In this document: one piece after another, positions 9,339 through 18,886 of the stretch
How the letters are laid out: each line of letters opens with the position of its first letter
Position numbering within the stretch: position 1 is the first letter of the stretch
From: Chryseobacterium sp. SNU WT5
GTDB taxonomy: Bacteria; Bacteroidota; Bacteroidia; Flavobacteriales; Weeksellaceae
Length of the DNA: 64,000 nucleotides
Assembly: GCF_007362475.1 (NCBI RefSeq)
Contig: NZ_CP041687.1
Coordinates: 2,790,001 to 2,854,000, forward strand
Reading direction: 5' to 3'
Notes under the pieces: generated by a model
Told to the model about the DNA's origin: nothing
The model's input: the letters and a program-made list of their open reading frames with translations, nothing else
Database searches by the model: none
Program-made: the position numbers and the translations under genes

Positions 9339-10607
9339 TTATTTTGTAAATCGAACAGCCATTTTTCTGTCAACAGCTCTTTCAGCATCTGAAGCTGTAG
9401 CTGGAACAGTCGCGAATTCGCTTCCGTATCCTTTAGCCTCAACAACTTGAGAAGCTACACCTAATTTGCTTAGTTGCCCTTTGATGAAATCTGCTCTTTT
9501 TTGAGAAATTGTTTTGTTAACTGCTGCATCACCAACATTATCAGTATATCCACCAACTTTGATTTTTGCCTCTGGATATGCTTTCAGAATCGCAGCTAAA
9601 TTTTGTAACTGACCTTCAGATCCTGCTTCTAATTCAGTAGCGGAATTCATTTTGAAGTTCACATTATCAAAACTGTACCATGTGTCTTTTAGTGCTGAAT
9701 CATCTGCTGCATTTTTATAACCGTCAGATTTTAAGAAATTAATCATTGTAGCCTCCATTCCATTAGCATAACCTTTGATAGGAGTACCGTTTAGATCAAT
9801 ATCAGTAACTTCTTTTGTTCCAGTTACTACTGCTGTATCATTCATCATTGCTGATGAATCAGTAGGAACTGCTGTAGAATCAGTTGTAGTTACGACGGTT
9901 TGATCTGCTGGCTTATTGCATTGTTTCCATAAGAACCAAGCAGCTAAAGCTAATAATAACAAAGGTAACAACCATTTCCAGATTGATCCTCCCTCGTTAT
10001 TGTCGGGCGTAGAAGTAACATGTGTTTCACCAGCTCTGTTAACTTCTACTTTCGGCTGATCGTATGAAGTTACTTTTACTGCATCATTACCACCAAATAC
10101 GTTTCCTAAACCTAATGAAGCTAAAGAAAGACCTGCAGGTAATAAAGAAGAAACAATTCCTTTCTGATCATGTAGTAAGTTTGTAATTCCAGATGCTCCT
10201 AAATTATTATCGGTAGCATATTTACCAACTGAACCTAAGGTTGCACCGGTAACCATGTTTAATAATGAGCTAGAAGAAGAGCTGCTAATTCCAGAAAACG
10301 AAGAAATTGCATTCACCAATCCACTAATTTTATCACCAAAAATAGATGTTAAAACCGTAGTAATTAATGAATTGTTTGAGGATCCACCTAATAGGTTACC
10401 TAGCATTCCGCTTGAACCGGCACTTGTAATTGCATCAAGAATCCCTGGTTTGTCTGCATTGTTAGCCAATCCACCTACGATCGCAGGTAATAATCCACTT
10501 ATTGCTTTTGAAATTCCAGATTCACTTTCTCCTAATTGAGAAGCTGCCTGCGATACTAACGCTGGACCTAACTGTCCTTTAATAAGGTCGATAATGTTTA
10601 AAGCCAT
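9339..10607 (-). CDS. DUF937-OmpA fusion envelope protein
   Basis: The N-terminal 160 residues are a Ser/Gly-rich helical DUF937 (YidB-like) domain with repeated helices such as GISKAISGLLPAIVGGLANN. A single membrane helix follows near 208-226 (WKWLLPLLLLALAAWFLW). The last 110 residues are an OmpA peptidoglycan-binding domain: KIKVGGYTDNVGDAAVN, then LSQKRA-like (ISQKRADFIKGQL) and DRKMAVRF. The protein has no classical signal peptide. It probably sits in the inner membrane with its OmpA domain binding cell-wall peptidoglycan. The fusion is common in Flavobacteriia as far as I know. It is a single gene, with its own terminator. Confidence 0.88.
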   Translation of the reverse strand: MALNIIDLIKGQLGPALVSQAASQLGESESGISKAISGLLPAIVGGLANNADKPGILDAITSAGSSGMLGNLLGGSSNNSLITTVLTSIFGDKISGLVNAISSFSGISSSSSSSLLNMVTGATLGSVGKYATDNNLGASGITNLLHDQKGIVSSLLPAGLSLASLGLGNVFGGNDAVKVTSYDQPKVEVNRAGETHVTSTPDNNEGGSIWKWLLPLLLLALAAWFLWKQCNKPADQTVVTTTDSTAVPTDSSAMMNDTAVVTGTKEVTDIDLNGTPIKGYANGMEATMINFLKSDGYKNAADDSALKDTWYSFDNVNFKMNSATELEAGSEGQLQNLAAILKAYPEAKIKVGGYTDNVGDAAVNKTISQKRADFIKGQLSKLGVASQVVEAKGYGSEFATVPATASDAERAVDRKMAVRFTK

Positions 10608-10726
10608 AATAGTTTAATTTTTAAAGTTTAATAATCAACTGCATGCAAAATTTAATCCATTAAGATAAAATTCTATTTTTTTATAAAAAAATTAACATTT
10701 AAAATGAATGCTATTTTTATAAATTT

Positions 10727-12202
10727 TTAGTAGGCTTTTGCGAAAATAACTCGTTGATTTGAAGGTTTCCCCGTAATTAAAGAAATTCCCTCCTCCATCT
10801 TATTGTCTATAGGAATACATCGAATAGTGGCTTTTGTCTCATTTTTAATTTGCTCCTCTTCTTCCGCAGTGCCGTCCCAGTGAGCAGAAATAAATCCACC
10901 TTTTTCTTCCAAAACAGTTTTAAACTCTTCATAAGAATTTACTGGCGTAATATGAGCATCTCTAAAAGATAAAGCTTTATTATAAATATCTTTCTGAATC
11001 GTTTGAAGTAGTTCTTCAATATAGATTTCGATGTTTTCAATTGGTTGAACTTCTTTAGTGAGATTATCTCTTCTTGCAATTTCTACCGTCTTATTTTCCA
11101 GATCTCTGGCACCCATTGCGATTCTTACAGGTACACCTTTTAATTCGTACTCGGCAAATTTCCAACCTGGTTTGTTATCAGTTCGGTTATCATATTTTAC
11201 TGATATTCCTTTTGCTTTTAACTTTTCCTCTATGGAAAATGCAACCTCATTAATTTGATTTAATTGATCATCACCTTTAAATATTGGAACGATTACCACC
11301 TGAATTGGTGCTAAAGATGGTGGAAGAACCAAACCTAAGTCGTCGGAATGCGTCATGATTAAAGCACCCATTAATCGAGTTGAAGTTCCCCAAGATGTTC
11401 CCCAAGCATGTTCAATTTTTCCTTCTTTTGTCGTAAACTTTACATCGAATGCTTTCCCAAAATTTTGTCCTAAAAAGTGAGAAGTCCCGGCTTGCAATGC
11501 TTTTCCATCCTGCATTAGCGCTTCAATGCAATAGGTGTCATCAGCTCCCGCAAATCGCTCGGAGGCAGTTTTAACCCCTTTAATTACGGGAATGCCCATA
11601 AAATCCTCAGCAAAGGTTGCGTAGACATCAATCATTTTCTCAGTTTCTTCAATTGCTTCATCTTTGGTGGCATGAGCGGTGTGTCCTTCTTGCCATAGGA
11701 ATTCTGCAGTTCTTAAAAAGAAACGAGTTCTCATTTCCCAACGCACGACATTAGCCCACTGATTAATCAAAATTGGTAAATCACGGTAAGATTGAATCCA
11801 TTTTTTATACGTACTCCAAATAATGGCTTCAGAAGTTGGACGAACAATTAATTCTTCTTCTAACTTAGCCTCTGGATCAACGATTAATTTCTTTGGATTA
11901 TCAGGGTCAGTTTTAAGTCTATAGTGGGTTACAACTGCGCATTCTTTGGCAAATCCTTCTGCATTTTGCTCTTCGGCTTCGAAAAAACTTTTTGGAATAA
12001 AAAGAGGGAAGTACGCATTCTGATGACCAGTTTCTTTGAACTTCTTATCTAATTCATCGCGCATTTTTTCCCATATAGCGTAACCATATGGCTTAATTAC
12101 CATACAACCCCGAACTCCAGAATTTTCTGCTAAGTCCGCTTTTACTACTAGTTCGTTATACCATTTGCTATAATCTTCGGCTCTCGAAGTAAGTTTTGCC
12201 AT
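10727..12202 (-). CDS. proS: Prolyl-tRNA synthetase (short, archaeal/eukaryal-like type)
   Basis: The 491-residue class II synthetase lacks the editing insertion of the longer bacterial form. Motif 2 lies in [20 protein letters not shown] and the proline-site region in [16 protein letters not shown]. The anticodon-binding domain begins at [10 protein letters not shown], and a C-terminal extension ends in Tyr (FAKAY). It charges tRNA-Pro with proline in the cytoplasm. It is transcribed alone and divergently from the lipoprotein gene at 12347. A TATATTTG box at 12312-12319 may be its promoter, with a leader of about 100 nt. Confidence 0.96.
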   Translation of the reverse strand: MAKLTSRAEDYSKWYNELVVKADLAENSGVRGCMVIKPYGYAIWEKMRDELDKKFKETGHQNAYFPLFIPKSFFEAEEQNAEGFAKECAVVTHYRLKTDPDNPKKLIVDPEAKLEEELIVRPTSEAIIWSTYKKWIQSYRDLPILINQWANVVRWEMRTRFFLRTAEFLWQEGHTAHATKDEAIEETEKMIDVYATFAEDFMGIPVIKGVKTASERFAGADDTYCIEALMQDGKALQAGTSHFLGQNFGKAFDVKFTTKEGKIEHAWGTSWGTSTRLMGALIMTHSDDLGLVLPPSLAPIQVVIVPIFKGDDQLNQINEVAFSIEEKLKAKGISVKYDNRTDNKPGWKFAEYELKGVPVRIAMGARDLENKTVEIARRDNLTKEVQPIENIEIYIEELLQTIQKDIYNKALSFRDAHITPVNSYEEFKTVLEEKGGFISAHWDGTAEEEEQIKNETKATIRCIPIDNKMEEGISLITGKPSNQRVIFAKAY

Positions 12203-12311
12203 TATTTTGATGTTTTGATTTAACTAAGTGAGGCTTTTAATATCTAAACTTAAAAGCGTATTATTACACAAGATTTATACCCGTTGATTGGTACAATTTT
12301 GGTATAATGTG

Positions 12312-12319
12312 CAAATATA
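12312..12319 (-). promoter_or_regulatory. Candidate -7 box for proS
   Basis: The minus strand reads TATATTTG, a full match to TAnnTTTG, in the divergent spacer about 110 nt before proS. No -33 element at good spacing was seen. Confidence 0.35.
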
Positions 12320-12346
12320 AATTAATTAAAACTTTTTCACCTTATC

Positions 12347-13294
12347 ATGAAAAATATTACCTATAAAAACTTACTAAATTCACTAAAATTAAAATCGGTT
12401 TTTGCGATCGTTGGTGGGATGCTATTAACTTCTTGTGGTGCTGCCATGGGTTATACAGAGACTGATGGCGTTTATTACGATCCCAATAAAGATACTTTGC
12501 CAGAAGGTGTAGTGATGAGTAGCGGAAATCATGTAAATGAATATTATGATTATCAGGTTACAGATGATCAAAACAAATATTTAAATTCTGATAATCGAAA
12601 TGAAAGTTGGAAAAACAATCAAAATTCTGACTTTGGAACCTATACTGGTACCGATACTTATTATAATGATGCGTGGGGTTATGGGTATCCATATGGATAT
12701 AACTCTGGTTTCAGTTTTGGAATGAATTTCGGGTGGGGTTCTCCTTACGGTTATGGTAATTACTATAATCCATGGAATTACGGATACAATCCTTATTACG
12801 GATCATATTATCCTTTCTATGGTTATTACAATCCTTATTACGGTTATGGTCCTTACGGCTACCCATCCAACTATTACTATGGCAACAGTTATTATGGTAA
12901 CCGATATAATAATTACAACGCACCTTCATTTAACTACAAGAGAAGTGGTGCTACTGGTGCATTCCGAAATGATGGTAATAATACAGTAAGATCAAATAAT
13001 AATCAATCTGCTGGATTTAGAAAGAATAGTCCAACTTTTAGAAATAGTAATCAGCAAAATACAGATTATAGAACGAATCAGCGACAAAATGATCAACCAA
13101 GATTTAGAACTACTCCGCAAAAAAATCAGCAGAGACAAAATGTGCCTCAAAGGCAGGTAACTCCTCAGGAACAGCCGAGATTTAGAACCAATTCGAGTGA
13201 TAGTGGATTTAGATCAGGAAGCTCGGGAAGCAGTTCAAATAGGGGATCATCCAATTCAGGTTCTACAAGACAGTCAGGCGGTTTCAGAAGATAA
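12347..13294 (+). CDS. Tyr/Gly-rich surface-type lipoprotein
   Basis: A long lipoprotein signal ends LLTSC, with the acylated Cys at residue 30. Residues about 100-195 are low-complexity Tyr/Gly/Asn/Pro with repeats such as YGYNPYYGSYYPFYGYYNP. The last 120 residues are Ser/Asn/Gln/Arg-rich, with repeated PRFRT and GFR motifs (FRTTPQKNQQRQN). No enzyme domain is visible. The aromatic repeats suggest a sticky or self-associating surface protein; the basic tail could bind polyanions. Both are inference. It lies 25 bp upstream of a FadL-type barrel, probably in one transcript. Automated annotations sometimes call such proteins vitellogenin-like; composition alone is the reason. Confidence 0.8.
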   Translation: MKNITYKNLLNSLKLKSVFAIVGGMLLTSCGAAMGYTETDGVYYDPNKDTLPEGVVMSSGNHVNEYYDYQVTDDQNKYLNSDNRNESWKNNQNSDFGTYTGTDTYYNDAWGYGYPYGYNSGFSFGMNFGWGSPYGYGNYYNPWNYGYNPYYGSYYPFYGYYNPYYGYGPYGYPSNYYYGNSYYGNRYNNYNAPSFNYKRSGATGAFRNDGNNTVRSNNNQSAGFRKNSPTFRNSNQQNTDYRTNQRQNDQPRFRTTPQKNQQRQNVPQRQVTPQEQPRFRTNSSDSGFRSGSSGSSSNRGSSNSGSTRQSGGFRR

Positions 13295-13319
13295 CATATA
13301 ATTAAGGATAATATTTAAA

Positions 13320-14720
13320 ATGATTAAAAAAACTTGTATAATATTGGGTATTTCTGCAGTTTATTTTGTGAATGCTCAAGATATTTCTACACTAAGAAAT
13401 ACGGTAGATGCTTATTCAAACTCTTCGCTAAATGGTTCTGCACGTTATAATGCAATGGCAGGATCAATGGGAGCTCTTGGTGGAGAAGTTTCTGTACTTA
13501 ATTCTAATCCAGCTGGGATCGGCGTCAACATCGCCAGCGAAATGTCTGGAACATTATCAATTACTAAAAGCAATAACAGTTCATCTTTTAATGGGAGTTC
13601 AATTGATTACAAGGTAAACAATACAGACCTCGGAAATGTTGGTGGTGTAGTTGCTTTTAGAGTTGCCGGAAATTCCCCATGGAAATTTGTCAATATTGGA
13701 GTCAATTATTCTAATCAGTCGATTGAAGATTACACTGAAACTCCAGGGAATGCAAATATAAACTTCAATGCTATTGGTGCAAATAATATTCCGACGACCT
13801 TAAGTTACGCAGGTCATGCCTATAATAGATACGGAAATCTTTCCAAAATGAGTATGGCGGTTGGTGCTAATTATGATAACCGAATTTATGTGGGTGGAGG
13901 TTTAAATTTTCATACCTTGGTAGTGGATCAGTATGATTCTGCAGCCTTTCAGTCATCGTCAGATAATAATACAGCGGAATATCATAAGCAATATACTCCG
14001 TTTTCTGAATCTTCGAATGGATTTTCAGCAACAGTAGGAATTATTGGAAAAATAAATCCTCAATTCAGAGTTGGAGCAGCTTTGGAAACTCCAACTTGGT
14101 GGACTATTGAGCGGGCTTTTGATGAATATGAAAATCCTACTGATGGTACCTACTCGGAGAACAGAACACTTTCTACTCCTTTAAAAGCGACGTTAAGTGC
14201 TGCTTTTGTACCTAGTAAGAATCTTGCAGTTAATATAGATTATACTATAGGTTTGACAAAGCCCCAATATAAGGTGCGTGGAGATGCAGAAACTGAATTG
14301 AATAGTTTCTTCAATGACCATTCTAGAAGTATGTCAGAAATTAAAGCGGGAGCGGAATACAGAATAGACGCTTTTCGTTTAAGAGCAGGTTACGCTTATG
14401 CAAATAGTCCATTTAACTCTGTAGATTTGAACTCATTCTCGGACGCAGGTACCTCTGGGAATAATTCTTTTGATAAACTATTAGTGGGAAATAGAACGAC
14501 TTTCGGAGCTGGCCTTGGATATGATTTTAAATCATTTTATCTTGACGCAGCATATCAAAGTATTTCTTCAGATTATCAAAATCCCTTTTTAGCAGGAAGT
14601 GCAGCAAACAATGCAGGTTATTTTTCTGATAAATATGTAGTCGAATCAAATTCTTCAATTGTATCTAATGTGAAGAACAAGAAAGATAATTTTTTCCTTA
14701 CCTTAGGATGGAAATTCTAA
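13320..14720 (+). CDS. OmpP1/FadL-family outer-membrane protein
   Basis: The 466-residue protein has a signal peptide ending VNAQ. A FadL-like N-terminal hatch follows (SARYNAMAGSMGALGGEVSV, then NSNPAGIG). The remainder alternates amphipathic strands, ending with an aromatic-terminated strand (FFLTLGWKF) typical for barrel insertion. FadL-type channels move hydrophobic compounds across the outer membrane; Bacteroidota members are often labelled hemin receptors without proof. It sits directly downstream of the Tyr-rich lipoprotein, which suggests a joint surface role, and ends in a strong terminator. The family call is good; the substrate is unknown. Confidence 0.88.
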   Translation: MIKKTCIILGISAVYFVNAQDISTLRNTVDAYSNSSLNGSARYNAMAGSMGALGGEVSVLNSNPAGIGVNIASEMSGTLSITKSNNSSSFNGSSIDYKVNNTDLGNVGGVVAFRVAGNSPWKFVNIGVNYSNQSIEDYTETPGNANINFNAIGANNIPTTLSYAGHAYNRYGNLSKMSMAVGANYDNRIYVGGGLNFHTLVVDQYDSAAFQSSSDNNTAEYHKQYTPFSESSNGFSATVGIIGKINPQFRVGAALETPTWWTIERAFDEYENPTDGTYSENRTLSTPLKATLSAAFVPSKNLAVNIDYTIGLTKPQYKVRGDAETELNSFFNDHSRSMSEIKAGAEYRIDAFRLRAGYAYANSPFNSVDLNSFSDAGTSGNNSFDKLLVGNRTTFGAGLGYDFKSFYLDAAYQSISSDYQNPFLAGSAANNAGYFSDKYVVESNSSIVSNVKNKKDNFFLTLGWKF

Positions 14721-14739
14721 AATAGAAATAATGCAGATT

Positions 14740-14778
14740 AAATAGGCTTCAAGATAATTGAAGCCTATTTAATTTTTT
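14740..14778 (+). terminator. Terminator of the lipoprotein-FadL pair
   Basis: Arms aaataggcttcaa and ttgaagcctattt form a 13-bp stem with a 5-nt loop, followed by aattttttat. It may also serve the convergent ZIP gene. Confidence 0.85.
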
Positions 14779-14792
14779 ATCGCTACTATTTG

Positions 14793-15485
14793 TTAATGAT
14801 GGTGGAAAAGATGGCCAGTCATTGCCAATAGTACTCCAAGGGTTACATAGCCAATTTTCTTCCAGTCTACATTATGATTTTTACTGCTTTCAAAAATGAT
14901 TACTGATGAAATATGAAGAAAAATTCCACCTACTAAAGCTAGAAAGTACACTTCTAAATTAGGATTAAAATATTTTCCTAATATTAATCCTAAAGGTGAG
15001 GCTAATGCAAAAATTGCAATAATTAAAAATGCGGAAGGATTGAATTTTTTATTTTTTACTAGGAAAGCACCAAGAATAAAGGAGATGGGAATATTATGCA
15101 CCAAAATTCCAGTTAAGTAGGGAGTGAAAGTTTCAGTTTCGTTCGCCAATGGGATTCCTTCTAAAAATGCATGGATAAACATTCCAATCATCAATGCGAT
15201 TGGAAGGATATTCTTTCCTTCGCTATGATGATGAAAGTGACCGTGCTCAAAGCCCTTAGTTAAGTTTTCAAGCAGCATTTGAAGCAAAACTCCACCGATC
15301 ACCCAAAGTCCAATATTATTATTTGTTCCAGAATATACTTCCGGGAAAACTTCGTTCAAACATATAGTAATAAGAAATCCCGCGCTTACAATCAATAAAT
15401 TTTTTGCAAACTTCTCCCGATCTCCAAAAAATTTTCCGAGAAATACACCAATTAAAACACTTAAAATTAAGAGAATAATAATCAT
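14793..15485 (-). CDS. ZIP-family divalent metal transporter
   Basis: The 230-residue protein has about eight membrane helices. A His-rich cytoplasmic loop (HGHFHHH, residues 81-87) precedes the helices holding the ZIP binuclear site, HAFLEGIPLANE and HNIPISFILG. ZIP proteins bring zinc or related divalent metals into the cytoplasm. The gene ends in another His cluster (GHLFHHH). The methyltransferase stop codon upstream on the same strand is only 14 bp away, so the two are probably co-transcribed. Metal specificity cannot be read from sequence. Confidence 0.92.
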   Translation of the reverse strand: MIIILLILSVLIGVFLGKFFGDREKFAKNLLIVSAGFLITICLNEVFPEVYSGTNNNIGLWVIGGVLLQMLLENLTKGFEHGHFHHHSEGKNILPIALMIGMFIHAFLEGIPLANETETFTPYLTGILVHNIPISFILGAFLVKNKKFNPSAFLIIAIFALASPLGLILGKYFNPNLEVYFLALVGGIFLHISSVIIFESSKNHNVDWKKIGYVTLGVLLAMTGHLFHHH

Positions 15486-15499
15486 AATTACGGAATTTA

Positions 15500-16240
15500 T
15501 TAGTTCTTCTTTTTAAACAAATTGATACATCTTGCTGATTGTTCTACATCAAATTTACCTAAATGATAATCACCGAATGTAGTGATTCTTTCAAAACCGA
15601 ATTCTTCGGCGTACCTGTTTATTTCATCCAACGTATGAAGTTTTACCTTTTCGAAAAAATGAAAATCTTTTCCCTGATCTTTAAAACTAATATCTTTGAT
15701 CACATGCTGATTCTCAATTTTCTTCTTTATGGTGAAGTTGATTCCTTCTTTAGTCATATTCTCTTCTGGAACGAGTGTATTTTCAACCCATTTTGCATTC
15801 AGAAAATCTAATACAAAATATCCGTCTTCCTTCAAGATATTTGATATTGACCGAAAAACTTTTTTATCATCATTTTCATCTTCGAAATATCCAAAGCTGG
15901 TGAAGAGATTGAAAACTGCATCAACTTTCTGTGATGATAGTTGGGTGAAAATCTCATCTCGCATGTCGTGAACTTCAAATTTTAAATCTGAATTTTCGAA
16001 CTGTTTGTTATGTTCAATGCTTTGTTGTGATAAATCCAATCCTAAAACTTCATAGCCCATTTTGTTTAAAAAAACAGAATGTCTGCCTTTTCCACAAGCC
16101 AGGTCAATAATTTTAGAATCTTTCGGTAGATTTAAGTAATTGATTAGTAAGGTGATAAAGTTTTCTGCTTCTGCAAAATCTCTATCTTTATATAGAATAT
16201 GATAATAAGGAGTATCAAACCAAGTTTCAAACCATGCCAT
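15500..16240 (-). CDS. Class I SAM-dependent methyltransferase
   Basis: The start at 16240 (MAWFETWFDTPYYHILYKDR) is preferred over one 13 codons upstream. It matches the usual beginning of this family and lies 4 nt from a TATTTTTG box at 16245-16252. Motif I is IIDLACGKGRHSVFLNKMG, followed by GLDLSQQSIEHNKQ and DAVFNLFTSFGYF. At 246 residues it is a complete small-molecule-type methyltransferase. The substrate is unknown. It lies upstream of and is probably co-transcribed with the ZIP transporter. If the -7 box is used, the mRNA would be nearly leaderless. Confidence 0.88.
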   Translation of the reverse strand: MAWFETWFDTPYYHILYKDRDFAEAENFITLLINYLNLPKDSKIIDLACGKGRHSVFLNKMGYEVLGLDLSQQSIEHNKQFENSDLKFEVHDMRDEIFTQLSSQKVDAVFNLFTSFGYFEDENDDKKVFRSISNILKEDGYFVLDFLNAKWVENTLVPEENMTKEGINFTIKKKIENQHVIKDISFKDQGKDFHFFEKVKLHTLDEINRYAEEFGFERITTFGDYHLGKFDVEQSARCINLFKKKN

Positions 16241-16244
16241 TCTG

Positions 16245-16252
16245 CAAAAATA
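16245..16252 (-). promoter_or_regulatory. Candidate -7 box for the methyltransferase-ZIP operon
   Basis: The minus strand reads TATTTTTG. It ends 4 nt before the ATG, so transcription would begin at or next to the start codon. Confidence 0.35.
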
Positions 16253-16407
16253 ACTAAATTTGCAATTGGAAAACGACAAGTTGTAAAAAGATTTCTATTG
16301 ATTATAATCATCTTCGGGGAGCCAACAAATTCAATTTGTAGTTTGAAAACATATTTTATAATAAACTCAACTTAAATAAACTTCAACAAATTGTTGATCA
16401 TCAATAT

Positions 16408-17583
16408 ATGGATACAGAAAATTTAAAAATACAGATCAAGACTTTTTTCGGACTCGAAGAAATTTTAGCAGAAGAGATCAGAAAACTAGGCGGAACAAAT
16501 GTTGAAGTTAAAAACCGCGCAGTAAATTGCGAAGGCGACTTAGGATTTCTTTATAAGATTAATTACTCCGCCAGAACCGCTTTGAAAGTTTTAGTTCCAG
16601 TCTTAACCTTTAAAGCTTGGGACGAAAACCGTTTCTACGATAAGCTTTTCGATTTTCCTTGGGAAGAATATATGACCGTTGATCAGACCTTCGCTATCGA
16701 TACCACCATTTATTCTGAGCGTTTTTCGCATTCTCAATTTATGGCTCAAAAAATGAAAGACGCGATCGTTGATTATTTTAAATTTAAATATAATAAAAGA
16801 CCGAGTGTAGATACGCACGATCCAGACATAAAAATTCATCTTCACATCGATCGAGAATTGGTAACCGTTTCTTTGGATTCTTCTGGAGATGCTTTATTCA
16901 AAAGAGGATACAGAAAGGAACAAGGTGAAGCGCCTCTAAACGAAGTACTCGCTTCTGGAATGTTGCAATTGGCAGGTTGGGACGGAAAAGGAAACTTCCT
17001 TGATCCAATGTGCGGTTCAGGTACATTATTGATCGAAGCTGCGATGATTGCGATGGATTTACCTGCACAGATTTTTCGCAGGAGATTCGGTTTTCAAAAC
17101 TGGTTAAATTACGATGCAGAATTATTTCAAACCATCAAAGATGTTAGGATCAATCGAGTAAAAGAATTTACAGGTAAAATCATTGGTTATGATATCGATT
17201 CCAATATGTTACATGCTGCTAGAATTAATATTGAAGCTGCGGAAATGGATGATGTTATCGAAGTAAAAGAACAAGATTTCTTTGAATCTAAAAAAGAATT
17301 ATTTCCTTTACTAATGGTTTTCAATCCACCGTATGACGAAAGAATTGTAATCAACGATGATGAATTCTATAGTACGATTGGTGATACTTTCAAGAAAAAT
17401 TATCCAAACACTTTGGCTTGGTTAATTTCTTCAGATTTAGATTCTATAAAAAGAGTAGGACTAAGACCTTCACGAAAAATTAAACTCTATAACGGAAAAT
17501 TAGAATGTCGTTTTATGCAATATGAAATGTATGAAGGAACCAAGAAAATTCACAAATTAGAAGGTAGAGAAGGAGGTAGTTAA
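16408..17583 (+). CDS. rlmL: THUMP-domain rRNA guanine-N2 methyltransferase (RlmL-like)
   Basis: The 391-residue protein starts with a ferredoxin-like/THUMP RNA-binding region (residues about 1-160). A methyltransferase domain follows, with motif I DPMCGSGTLLIEAAM near 198 and the catalytic NPPY at about 308, in a row with DER. This arrangement is that of the RlmL N-terminal half, which methylates a guanine N2 in 23S rRNA (G2445 in E. coli). The second half of the long E. coli RlmKL fusion is absent, as is usual outside gammaproteobacteria. It is cytoplasmic. The glycosyltransferase 68 bp downstream is probably unrelated in function. Confidence 0.88.
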   Translation: MDTENLKIQIKTFFGLEEILAEEIRKLGGTNVEVKNRAVNCEGDLGFLYKINYSARTALKVLVPVLTFKAWDENRFYDKLFDFPWEEYMTVDQTFAIDTTIYSERFSHSQFMAQKMKDAIVDYFKFKYNKRPSVDTHDPDIKIHLHIDRELVTVSLDSSGDALFKRGYRKEQGEAPLNEVLASGMLQLAGWDGKGNFLDPMCGSGTLLIEAAMIAMDLPAQIFRRRFGFQNWLNYDAELFQTIKDVRINRVKEFTGKIIGYDIDSNMLHAARINIEAAEMDDVIEVKEQDFFESKKELFPLLMVFNPPYDERIVINDDEFYSTIGDTFKKNYPNTLAWLISSDLDSIKRVGLRPSRKIKLYNGKLECRFMQYEMYEGTKKIHKLEGREGGS

Positions 17584-17651
17584 TCAATTCCATTTTCTTT
17601 TTGAACTTTTGAAAAATTTTAGAAATAAAACTTTTTGTGCCTAAATAAACT

Positions 17652-18653
17652 ATGCCGTCAATCTCAATCATTATCGCTATTTATAACCGAAAAGACGAAC
17701 TTTTCGAGTTGCTCAACTCCTTATCGCATCAAACCGATAAAGATTTTGAGGTGATTATTGTGGATGACGGTTCTATTCTAAATTTACGTCCAACTGCTGA
17801 ATTATTTCACGAAAGTTTAACGATTGAGTTTTTTCGCAAAGATAATTCCGGTCCTGGATTATCACGTAATTATGGAGCCAGAAGAGCTAAGAATGACTGG
17901 CTGGTTTTTGTCGATTCCGATGTGATTGTTGAATCCAATTATATCCAAAATATTAAGAAGAACATTTCCGAAATTTCGTGCGATGCTTTTGGTGGTGCCG
18001 ACAAAGCTCACAAAGGCTTCAATCTGATGCAGAAAGCAATATCCTATTCTATGACGTCCGTTTTTACAACTGGTGGGATCAGAGGGAACAAGAAAGCAGT
18101 TACCAAATTTCAACCACGAAGTTTCAATATGGGCGTTCGGAAATCTGCATTTGAAAAAGTTGGTGGTTTTTCAGAAATGCGTATTGGTGAGGATCCAGAC
18201 CTTTCCATGCGACTTTGGGAGAATGGCTTTACAACAGCGTTCTTTGATGATATTGGCGTATATCATAAACGGAGAGTAGATTTCGGGAAGTTTTCGAAAC
18301 AGGTATATCAGTTCGGTTGTGCACGACCAATTCTTAATCAGCGACACCCAAAATATGTGAAGATTTCCTTCGCCTTTCCATCGATTTTTTTAATTGGCTA
18401 CTTCCTCGGATTTATTGAGTATTTTTTCTTTCATAAGGGAGCTATATTGGGCTTATACGGACTTTATACCTTTGTTATTTTCTTTCATGCCTTATACCAA
18501 ACCAGAAATGTCAGCATCGCTGCGATGGCGATTATTGCAACCTATATTCAAATGTTTTCCTATGGTTACGGATTCTTAAAATCCTGGATTTTATTGAATG
18601 TTTTTCGCAAGAAACCTGAAGATGCATTTCCTTCTCATTTCCATAAACCATAG
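17652..18653 (+). CDS. Family 2 glycosyltransferase with C-terminal membrane segments
   Basis: The GT-A domain begins SISIIIAIYNRKDEL. It carries the nucleotide-binding VDDG at residues 37-40, the metal-site VDSD near 88-91 and the acceptor-side GEDPDLSMRLWENG near 178. The last 100 residues hold two to three hydrophobic helices (FAFPSIFLIGYFLGFIEYFF, then LYGLYTFVIFFHALYQ). The enzyme is therefore membrane-bound and likely adds a sugar to a lipid or envelope glycan. Donor and acceptor are unknown. It ends just before a hairpin repeat. Confidence 0.88.
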   Translation: MPSISIIIAIYNRKDELFELLNSLSHQTDKDFEVIIVDDGSILNLRPTAELFHESLTIEFFRKDNSGPGLSRNYGARRAKNDWLVFVDSDVIVESNYIQNIKKNISEISCDAFGGADKAHKGFNLMQKAISYSMTSVFTTGGIRGNKKAVTKFQPRSFNMGVRKSAFEKVGGFSEMRIGEDPDLSMRLWENGFTTAFFDDIGVYHKRRVDFGKFSKQVYQFGCARPILNQRHPKYVKISFAFPSIFLIGYFLGFIEYFFFHKGAILGLYGLYTFVIFFHALYQTRNVSIAAMAIIATYIQMFSYGYGFLKSWILLNVFRKKPEDAFPSHFHKP

Positions 18654-18699
18654 TTTAAAATTATAATATTCTTCGTTCAGGACGCACAATTGACTTTGT

Positions 18700-18840
18700 C
18701 GAAAGACTTTATTTAACAGTTATTTTTTAGACGCATTTTCCGGCTTTCACGACTCGGTTTTTTACCATCGTCTTCGACTTTGCTGAGAACGATAAAAAAG
18801 AGCTCAAACCTCCCGTTCAATCCGCGGCGCAATCCTATTT
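18700..18840. repeat. Dispersed hairpin repeat, copy 2
   Basis: Arm tttttt-acc-atcgt (18758-18771) faces acgat-aaaaaa (18789-18799) with a 3-nt bulge. The loop contains cttcgactttgctgag. gagctc and a cctcccgttcaatccgcgg tail follow, as in copy 3 at 39030-39190. Confidence 0.6.
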
Positions 18841-18886
18841 TAAATCGAAAATTAATTATTTTTACCAAGAATTTTAAATCAGTACA

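Noticed and set aside
12711-12989. Open frames on both strands inside the Tyr-rich lipoprotein gene
   Set aside because: They arise from the low-complexity repeat sequence of the real gene and show biased, repetitive composition.
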